Part shown: positions 1-4,434 of the stretch, piece after piece
Numbering within the stretch: position 1 is the first letter of the stretch
Layout of the letters: every line of letters begins with the position of its first letter
Origin: Spirochaetota bacterium
Lineage (GTDB): Bacteria; Spirochaetota; UBA4802; JAFGJZ01
Assembly: GCA_022704645.1 (NCBI GenBank)
Contig: JAKJGA010000080.1
Location: 1-7,800 of the forward strand
DNA: 7,800 nt
Reading direction: 5' to 3'
Notes under the pieces: model-generated
What the model saw: only the letters and a program-made list of their open reading frames with translations
Databases searched by the model: none
What the model was told of the DNA's origin: nothing
Made by a program: the position numbers and the translations under genes

Positions 1-58
1 CGGCGCGGAGTACAGCCGCGGTTTCTGCAAGCTTATAAAGTTTACGCGATTCATTCAT
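1..58 (-). CDS. 5' end of an unidentified gene (possibly MazG-type NTP pyrophosphohydrolase), cut by the window edge
   Basis: On the minus strand an ATG at 58-56 follows the aminotransferase TAA (61-59) with no gap and opens a frame reading MNESRKLYKLAETAAVLRA to the window edge. A GGTGAT Shine-Dalgarno-like stretch lies in the last codons of the aminotransferase, 4 nt upstream, so translational coupling in one operon is likely. A second ATG 4 nt further in (54-52) opens a different frame that is also free of stops to the edge and has better SD spacing (8 nt), so the frame is not certain. The KLYKLAETAAVLRA pattern resembles the first helix of MazG proteins, which usually precedes a GCPWD motif, but that motif would lie beyond the edge. 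The identity is a guess from 19 residues; that a gene starts here is more secure. Confidence 0.5.
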   Translation of the reverse strand, partial: MNESRKLYKLAETAAVLRA

Positions 59-1231
59 TTACATCACCGACTTGATCGCGCCGGCAAGGCGCTCGATACC
101 TTTTGTGATTGTAGCTTCATCTACACAACTGAAATTCAGTCTCATGGTAAACTTATCCGGATTAGAAGGATAAAAAGGATCACCTGGAACAAATGCAACC
201 TTATCCTTAATCGCAATATCAAAAAGCTCAAGCGAATTGATATGACGCGGCAGTTTAACCCAGAGAAACATTCCTCCTTCAGGTTCGGTAAATTCAACTT
301 CTTCAGGAAAATATTTCTTTATCGCATTTACCATCGCCTCTCTTTGTTTTCTGTAAACAGCAAGAATTGTTGAAATATGTTTATCAATATCATTATTTCT
401 GAGATAATCGAAAAGAACCCTCTGTGAAAAATAATTTGTATGAAGGTCTGCTGCCTGCTTAGCAACAATAACTTTTTCAAAGATGCTTTTCGGTGCGGCA
501 ATCCATCCGAGACGGAATGACGGCGCGAATATTTTAGAAAAAGAACCGAGAAGAACAGTATTCTTTTCAAGATACTTTTTCATGGACTCCTGAGGTTTTC
601 CTATAAAGCGAAGTTCTCCATAAGGATCATCTTCAATAAGAACAGTTTTACTAGGGGAAAGAACATCAGCAACCTCGCGCCGCTTTGAATCAGACCATGT
701 TATCCCCGAAGGATTTTGAAAATTCGGAACCGCATAAAACAATTTCGGATTTGATTCTATTGCTTTCTTTACATCTGATATGCAGGGACCGTCATTTTCG
801 AGATCAACAGTTTTAAAATTAGCCTTATATATCGACAAAGACTGGATAGCACCGAGATATCCCGGGCGTTCAATTATTACATTTTCTCCCTCGTTCAAAA
901 CCGATTTGGCCATCAGGTCAAGACCCTGCTGTGAACCGTTCGTTATAAGAATTTCGTCTGGAGAAATATTGATACCTTTATCAGCATAACGTTTTGAAAC
1001 AAATTCTCGCAAGGGTTCATATCCTTCAGTTGTACTATATTGAAGGGCATCCTTACCCGATTCATCCAAAACCCGGCAGCAAGATTCCCTGATTTCCTTA
1101 ACCGGGAAAAAATCCCTGTTTGGAAGACCTCCAGCGAAAGATATAACATCAGGCTGAACGGTTACTTTGAGAATTTCGCGTATAAAAGACTTGGGAACAT
1201 CATTAATTCTGTCTGCAAATATATTTTCCAT
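59..1231 (-). CDS. PLP-dependent class I/II aminotransferase (2-aminoadipate / aromatic aminotransferase-like)
   Basis: A 390-residue cytoplasmic fold-type I aminotransferase that moves an amino group between an amino acid and a 2-oxoacid using pyridoxal phosphate. Visible landmarks are the N-terminal segment ISFAGGLP (30-37), QYSTTEGYEPLRE (64-76), ITNGSQQGLDL (96-106), PNFQNPSG (169-176, with the PLP-contacting Asn173), IEDDPYGEL (199-207, Asp201 and Tyr204), the Schiff-base lysine Lys233 in SFSK, the phosphate-binding Arg240 in FRLGW, and the substrate-carboxylate Arg364 in MRLNFS. Length and motifs fit the LysN/kynurenine aminotransferase II-like group, whose members accept 2-aminoadipate, aromatic or branched amino acids, so the substrate cannot be assigned. 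It lacks the N-terminal GntR DNA-binding domain of MocR regulators. The ATG gives the usual N terminus of this group, although only a weak GGA lies upstream. It is divergent from trpB across a 282-bp control region, and another gene starts right behind it. Confidence 0.92.
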   Translation of the reverse strand: MENIFADRINDVPKSFIREILKVTVQPDVISFAGGLPNRDFFPVKEIRESCCRVLDESGKDALQYSTTEGYEPLREFVSKRYADKGINISPDEILITNGSQQGLDLMAKSVLNEGENVIIERPGYLGAIQSLSIYKANFKTVDLENDGPCISDVKKAIESNPKLFYAVPNFQNPSGITWSDSKRREVADVLSPSKTVLIEDDPYGELRFIGKPQESMKKYLEKNTVLLGSFSKIFAPSFRLGWIAAPKSIFEKVIVAKQAADLHTNYFSQRVLFDYLRNNDIDKHISTILAVYRKQREAMVNAIKKYFPEEVEFTEPEGGMFLWVKLPRHINSLELFDIAIKDKVAFVPGDPFYPSNPDKFTMRLNFSCVDEATITKGIERLAGAIKSVM

Positions 1232-1252
1232 AATGAATGGATATTTTTCCGG

Positions 1253-1282
1253 AGAATAAGAGTGTCAATAAATATATTTCAA
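1253..1282 (-). promoter_or_regulatory. Candidate sigma70-type promoter of the aminotransferase gene
   Basis: On the minus strand, TTGAAA (1282-1277) and TATTCT (1258-1253) are separated by 18 bp. Transcription would start near 1246 and give a leader of about 15 nt before the ATG at 1231. An overlapping TTGACA lies inside the spacer, but no good -10 follows it at the right distance. The call rests on sequence match only. Confidence 0.35.
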
Positions 1283-1295
1283 GATTTGTATTACA

Positions 1296-1316
1296 GAAGT
1301 CGGTTTTTTTGACTTC
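1296..1316. repeat. 6-bp inverted repeat around a T7 tract in the divergent control region
   Basis: GAAGTC (1296-1301) and GACTTC (1311-1316) are perfect inverted arms around a 9-nt centre, GG followed by seven T. It lies upstream of both divergent genes, just beyond the candidate -35 of the aminotransferase. The T tract is inside the loop rather than after the stem, so this is not an intrinsic terminator on the plus strand. It could be a protein-binding site or chance. Confidence 0.35.
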
Positions 1317-1385
1317 GTACTGTTTTATCCGATATTAAAGAGTCCATATCAATCATATTTGCGAAATACAAGCTGAAAATACCGT

Positions 1386-1398
1386 TTAACCAGGTTAA
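1386..1398. promoter_or_regulatory. Operator-like palindrome TTAACC-A-GGTTAA upstream of trpB
   Basis: A perfect 13-bp odd palindrome with six-base arms around a central A. Related TTAA motifs recur at 9-bp steps: TTAAC at 1386 and 1395, then TTAAA at 1404. It lies about 15 bp upstream of the candidate trpB -35 element, a common position for an activator or repressor site. It does not contain the CTAG half-sites of the enterobacterial trp operator, so the binding protein is unknown. Confidence 0.4.
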
Positions 1399-1413
1399 CT
1401 CTGTTAAAATCGC

Positions 1414-1444
1414 TTGATTTTATTTCAGCGGGTTCAAAGATAAA
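1414..1444 (+). promoter_or_regulatory. Weak candidate promoter of trpB
   Basis: TTGATT at 1414-1419 is a fair -35 box. The A/T-rich stretch AAGATAAAT at 1437-1445 lies 17-19 bp downstream and could supply a -10, though no hexamer there is close to TATAAT. If used, transcription would start near 1450, inside the large inverted repeat, giving a leader of about 60 nt. Confidence 0.25.
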
Positions 1445-1461
1445 TCAATACCGCTGAAATA
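1421..1461. promoter_or_regulatory. Perfect 11-bp inverted repeat upstream of trpB (operator or leader hairpin)
   Basis: TATTTCAGCGG (1421-1431) and CCGCTGAAATA (1451-1461) are exact reverse complements around a 19-nt AT-rich spacer. The repeat overlaps the candidate promoter and ends 52 nt before the trpB start, so it could be a repressor operator. If transcription starts further upstream it would form an RNA hairpin. In that case the right arm could also pair with GCGG (1465-1468) or CAGCG (1480-1484), and GCGG could pair with CCGC (1495-1498) next to the Shine-Dalgarno, so alternative folds are possible. There is no T-run after it, so it is not a terminator. Confidence 0.6.
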
Positions 1462-1500
1462 TATGCGGCTGGAATATAACAGCGTGTTTAAATACCGCGG

Positions 1501-1507
1501 AAAGGAG
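1501..1507 (+). promoter_or_regulatory. Ribosome binding site that fixes the trpB start
   Basis: AAAGGAG ends 6 nt before the ATG at 1514. An in-frame ATG at 1463 would add 17 residues but has no Shine-Dalgarno, abuts the arm of the inverted repeat, and the extension does not resemble the N terminus of TrpB. The start at 1514 is therefore preferred. Confidence 0.85.
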
Positions 1508-1513
1508 AAAACC

Positions 1514-2713
1514 ATGGGAGATTATTTCAAAAACACTCCGAATGAAAAAGGATATTTCGGCGAATACGGAGGCAGCTTCATTCCGCCTGAACTTCAAAAG
1601 GAAATGGACCGCATCACAGACGCGTATTACGCAATCAGCAAGTCTCACCAGTTCATAGAAGAACTTAGAAGCATCCGCAAACATTTTCAGGGACGTCCGA
1701 CTCCTGTTTATTTCGCTAAACGCCTGTCAAACGAACTCGGCGGAAGAATTTATCTCAAACGTGAAGATCTCAATCATACAGGTGCTCACAAACTCAACCA
1801 TTGCATGGGAGAAGCTCTTCTCGCAAAATACATGGGCAAGAAAAAACTTATCGCAGAAACAGGCGCCGGCCAGCATGGAGTTGCTCTTGCAACAGCTGCC
1901 GCATACTTTGGACTCGAGTGCGAAATTCACATGGGTGAAGTCGATATAGCAAAGGAACATCCGAATGTCGTCAGAATGAAAATCCTCGGAGCAACCGTAG
2001 TTTCAGTAACACATGGATTAAAAACACTTAAAGAAGCTGTTGATTCCGCATTTGAAGCATATCTCAAAGATCCGGTTAACTCAATCTATTGCATAGGTTC
2101 TGTCGTCGGGCCGCATCCTTTTCCGATGATGGTACGTGATTTTCAGAGAGTTGTAGGAATTGAAGCCCGTGAACAATTTCTTGAAATGACAGGAGAACTT
2201 CCTGACAACGTCGTAGCATGTGTCGGCGGCGGAAGTAACGCAATGGGAATGTTCACGGCATTTCTCGATGATGCAGACTGCAAGCTTTACGGTGTTGAAC
2301 CGGCTGGAAGATCAACAAAAATCGGCGATCATGCCGCGACTATAACATATGGAAAACCAGGAATCATTCACGGATTCAAATGCTATCTCCTTCAGGATGA
2401 AAAAGGCGAACCGCTTCCAGTATATTCTATAGCAAGCGGACTGGATTATCCGGGCGTTGGTCCTGAACACTCCATGCTTCACGATTTGAAAAAAGTTAAT
2501 TACACATCTGTTACAGATAGTGAATGTGTTGACGCCTTCTTCGACTTAAGCCGCAAGGAAGGAATAATTCCTGCGCTCGAAAGCTCTCATGCCGTAGCTT
2601 ATGCGATGAAACTTGCCAAAGATAATCCGCGCCAGTCGATTCTCGTGAATCTCTCCGGACGCGGAGACAAAGATATTGATTTCATTGTAGAAAATTACGG
2701 TATAAGAAAATAA
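1514..2713 (+). CDS. trpB: Tryptophan synthase beta chain, stand-alone
   Basis: A 399-residue TrpB that joins indole and L-serine to give L-tryptophan with PLP in the cytoplasm, normally as an alpha2beta2 complex with TrpA. The length matches classical TrpB1. Visible residues are FGEYGGSF near the N terminus, the Schiff-base Lys93 in HTGAHK (88-93), the catalytic Glu115 in ETGAGQHG, the phosphate loop GGGSN (238-242), Asp311 in SGLDYPGVGPEH, Glu356 in ALESSHA and Ser381 in NLSGRGDKD. It lacks the extra N-terminal part and the SxKxN-type motif of TrpB2. Lys147 aligns without gaps to Salmonella beta Arg141, the partner of Asp305 (here Asp311) in the closed, active state, so communication with TrpA may differ. 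No trpA or other trp gene is in the window, which suggests either a scattered pathway or indole salvage. It is divergent from the aminotransferase and convergent with the GNAT gene. Confidence 0.95.
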   Translation: MGDYFKNTPNEKGYFGEYGGSFIPPELQKEMDRITDAYYAISKSHQFIEELRSIRKHFQGRPTPVYFAKRLSNELGGRIYLKREDLNHTGAHKLNHCMGEALLAKYMGKKKLIAETGAGQHGVALATAAAYFGLECEIHMGEVDIAKEHPNVVRMKILGATVVSVTHGLKTLKEAVDSAFEAYLKDPVNSIYCIGSVVGPHPFPMMVRDFQRVVGIEAREQFLEMTGELPDNVVACVGGGSNAMGMFTAFLDDADCKLYGVEPAGRSTKIGDHAATITYGKPGIIHGFKCYLLQDEKGEPLPVYSIASGLDYPGVGPEHSMLHDLKKVNYTSVTDSECVDAFFDLSRKEGIIPALESSHAVAYAMKLAKDNPRQSILVNLSGRGDKDIDFIVENYGIRK

Positions 2714-2716
2714 TAC

Positions 2717-3583
2717 TCACGCAGTATAAACTGCCGGATACTTAAGCTCATCCGGCAGTTTTATATTCCTTCCGAGATAAAACATTTTATCATAAACAAA
2801 CTTCCCGCCGCGCACGGCACATGAATCAAAATCATCCGGCATAAAATGATAGATAATTTTTTTTACGCCGCTTTCAATAATATAAGGAATCAAATCAACA
2901 GCCTTCAAGGGCGATTCTGAAATAATATCATAAAGCTGCAATTCATCATTAAGTATCGAATAAACCGCAACACAATCAAGAGGTGAAATATAATGAAACG
3001 CATCTGTATAAGTATTCAGAAAATGCCAAAGCGGAACAGAAACAGAACCCTTCACTCCGAAACATTTTGACTGAAAATTACGTTTAGACAGTTTATCTTT
3101 CAAAAGTGAAATATCTTCCGGGTTTCCTCCGCATAAACGCCGTTTACCGCTTAAGATTTCGAATGACGTAATATTTTCATTGCAATAAATAAATTCATCA
3201 GAAGAAACAAAACCGAACTTAGGATAGAAATCTAGAACCGAGTTATTAGCAAAAAGATAAATTAATTCAGCATATGAATATTCATCAAGAACAGACTCAA
3301 TCAGTTTACGGGAAAGTCCGCGTCCCCTGAATGATTGATCTGTCATAACAGTTCCTATCTGAATTCCTTTAACTTCCTTGCCGTTAATCATCATTTCCGT
3401 TTTAGTAACCGAGACATTAGCAATTATTCTTCCTTCATGGACAAAAGAATGCGGGATATAAGTTCCGTCACAGCATCCTGAATTTTTCCATGCCGAAAAA
3501 TCCAAAGAAAAAGTTTTAGCAGCAAGTTCATTAAAACTTAAAAATAAATTCGCATCCTCTAAATAATCTGCAACATATTCCAT
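2717..3583 (-). CDS. GNAT family N-acetyltransferase, substrate unknown
   Basis: A 288-residue soluble protein with an N-terminal GCN5-related acetyltransferase domain (about 1-135). The acetyl-CoA binding motif A runs from IQIGTVMTDQSFRGRGLS (74-91) into the following helix, and the FYPKFGF segment (119-125) is the typical motif B turn. Residues 150-288 form a second region, with strands and helices such as VAVYSI (206-211) and YHFMPDD (245-251), that looks like a degenerate second GNAT-like domain; larger two-domain GNATs of this size are common. The acceptor (antibiotic, protein, polyamine or small metabolite) cannot be told. The start is supported by TGAGG 5 nt upstream of the ATG. Its stop is 3 bp from the trpB stop, and its last codons contain the trpB terminator hairpin. 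It is divergent from the lipoprotein gene, and no function is implied by the neighbours. Confidence 0.85.
   Translation of the reverse strand: MEYVADYLEDANLFLSFNELAAKTFSLDFSAWKNSGCCDGTYIPHSFVHEGRIIANVSVTKTEMMINGKEVKGIQIGTVMTDQSFRGRGLSRKLIESVLDEYSYAELIYLFANNSVLDFYPKFGFVSSDEFIYCNENITSFEILSGKRRLCGGNPEDISLLKDKLSKRNFQSKCFGVKGSVSVPLWHFLNTYTDAFHYISPLDCVAVYSILNDELQLYDIISESPLKAVDLIPYIIESGVKKIIYHFMPDDFDSCAVRGGKFVYDKMFYLGRNIKLPDELKYPAVYTA
2728..2767 (+). terminator. Intrinsic terminator of trpB, embedded in the GNAT coding end
   Basis: AAACTGCCGGAT (2728-2739) and ATCCGGCAGTTT (2750-2761) form a perfect 12-bp stem with a 10-nt loop, followed by TATATT on the plus strand. The stem starts 15 nt after the trpB stop. 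On the other strand the same bases encode the GNAT C-terminal residues around PDELKYPAV, so the hairpin and a protein end share one sequence. The U tract (TTTTATATT) is interrupted but adequate. Confidence 0.75.
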
Positions 3584-3618
3584 AAAACCTCAAACCTATT
3601 ACTGCTACAACAAAATCG

Positions 3619-3648
3619 GTTATTTGCAAAGCAGAATTTGCAAATAAC
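3619..3648. promoter_or_regulatory. 12-bp perfect inverted repeat between GNAT and lipoprotein genes
   Basis: GTTATTTGCAAA (3619-3630) and TTTGCAAATAAC (3637-3648) are exact reverse complements around a 6-nt spacer. Each arm also contains the self-palindrome TTTGCAAA, so there are two copies of an 8-bp palindrome 14 bp apart. It lies 36 bp upstream of the GNAT start, inside that gene's likely promoter or leader, and 144 bp upstream of the lipoprotein gene. This is typical of a dimeric or tetrameric repressor site. A T6 run at 3655-3660 follows after six unrelated bases. Confidence 0.5.
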
Positions 3649-3660
3649 AGGCGGTTTTTT

Positions 3661-3770
3661 GTACTTATTTTAAGATAAATTTTTAAAATTATTCCAAACT
3701 TAAATATCTTTTTGATCCAAGTCTTAATTATTCATGCATTAATTAGATTGACATTATTATTTAATATACT
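3661..3770 (+). promoter_or_regulatory. AT-rich upstream region and probable promoter of the lipoprotein gene
   Basis: This stretch is very AT-rich, with runs of A and T that could act as an UP element or bent DNA. It holds two TTAATTA copies (3724-3730 and 3739-3745) around ATGCAT, and then TTGACA (3748-3753) followed by TATACT (3765-3770). The two hexamers are only 11 bp apart, too close to be one standard sigma70 promoter. TATACT is the better anchor because it ends 22 nt before the ATG. No gene is visible in the region. Confidence 0.35.
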
Positions 3771-3792
3771 CCAAATTTATTAGAGGTTATTT

Positions 3793-4344
3793 ATGAAATT
3801 TAATATTATTTTAACAATGATCGTTATCTCAGCTTCTGCAGTTTTCACAGCTTGCGACGATTCTGGTGACGATTCACTTAAATCCGGAACAATAAGCGGA
3901 TCAGCTGTTTTTACAACAAGCTCCGGAAATGCTCCGGCAAATGTTAAACTCGCAGCAGTTTATTATCCCGAGTACGCTTCTATGTCAACCGATGGTGCTA
4001 AAATTATTTCAAATGTTGTAGATCTTGGAATAGTACCAAATACTGGAAAAGCTTTTTCTCTTGATATCAATTTTGAAAACGCTACATCACCAAAAGATGG
4101 AAGTGCAATTATATTAACAATGTGGACCGATACAAACGATGATAATATAATGGATGGATCAGAAAAGTTCGCACCTACGGAAGCAAATACCGGGTGCCCA
4201 GTTTTCGGATCATCAACATTATGCTGCCTCCTTTATCATCAAGAATGGTCAATCTCAACCGGTGACGGAGATGAAGACATTGCTCCTTTCGAGTCAGCAG
4301 TAAAAACAGGCGCTAAAATAATTTCAGGCACAAATATGAATTAA
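3793..4344 (+). CDS. Predicted lipoprotein with an EF-hand-like calcium-binding loop
   Basis: A 183-residue protein I cannot match to a named family. Residues 1-20 form a signal peptide (Lys2, then a hydrophobic run) ending in FTAC, a relaxed spirochaetal-type lipobox; Cys21 would be lipidated and anchored in a membrane. Acidic DDSGDDS follows directly. GTISGSAVF (32-40) and VKLAAVYY (51-58) look like beta-strands of a small sandwich. Residues 113-124, DTNDDNIMDGSE, have acidic or Asn ligands at EF-hand loop positions 1, 3, 5, 9 and 12, and a second acidic cluster lies at 158-162. Cys135, Cys144 and Cys145 could form a disulfide. The start is supported by GAGG (3783-3786), 6 nt before the ATG. 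It appears monocistronic, bounded by its own promoter region and a terminator. An envelope or surface location is likely; the ligand is unknown. Confidence 0.75.
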   Translation: MKFNIILTMIVISASAVFTACDDSGDDSLKSGTISGSAVFTTSSGNAPANVKLAAVYYPEYASMSTDGAKIISNVVDLGIVPNTGKAFSLDINFENATSPKDGSAIILTMWTDTNDDNIMDGSEKFAPTEANTGCPVFGSSTLCCLLYHQEWSISTGDGDEDIAPFESAVKTGAKIISGTNMN

Positions 4345-4385
4345 AATAATTCAAATTAAGCCTTTCTTTTCAATCAACGATAACA

Positions 4386-4413
4386 AAAAAGCCGCAGTTT
4401 CCTGCGGCTTTTT
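4386..4413. terminator. Bidirectional intrinsic terminator between the lipoprotein gene and gapA
   Basis: AAAAAGCCGCAG (4386-4397) and CTGCGGCTTTTT (4402-4413) form a 12-bp stem with a TTTC loop. The GC-rich core is followed by T5 on the plus strand, and by T6 on the minus strand (A6 at 4385-4390). It therefore can end transcripts of both convergent genes: the lipoprotein gene stops at 4344 and gapA stops at 4435. Confidence 0.93.
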
Positions 4414-4434
4414 ACATTCAATCAAAAAAAGGAA

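Noticed and set aside
328..1312. Several 60-90 codon frames overlapping the aminotransferase on both strands
   Set aside because: They lie across or opposite conserved coding sequence, lack start signals, and read as low-complexity shadows.
1490..1505. ACCGCG next to the trpB start as a T-box antiterminator element
   Set aside because: Only six bases of the T-box consensus are present. There is no GGGTGG before it, and no terminator helix or specifier stem is seen.
1463..1513. Longer trpB reading frame from ATG 1463 (17 extra residues)
   Set aside because: It has no Shine-Dalgarno and abuts the inverted repeat arm, and the extra residues do not resemble TrpB. The ATG at 1514 has AAAGGAG at 6 nt.
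1232..1513. Trp-codon leader peptide attenuator
   Set aside because: No short frame with tandem TGG codons and no hairpin followed by a T-run is present.
1445..1960. Short frames on both strands over the start of trpB
   Set aside because: They overlap invariant TrpB motifs, including the PLP-lysine region, and have no support of their own.
3619..3660. Inverted repeat plus T6 run as an intrinsic terminator
   Set aside because: The stem is AT-rich and the T-run starts six unrelated bases after it. No plus-strand gene lies upstream that needs ending, since trpB has its own terminator at 2728.
3748..3770. TTGACA plus TATACT as one sigma70 promoter for the lipoprotein gene
   Set aside because: The spacer is only 11 bp. 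One of the two hexamers may be used with another partner, but not both together.
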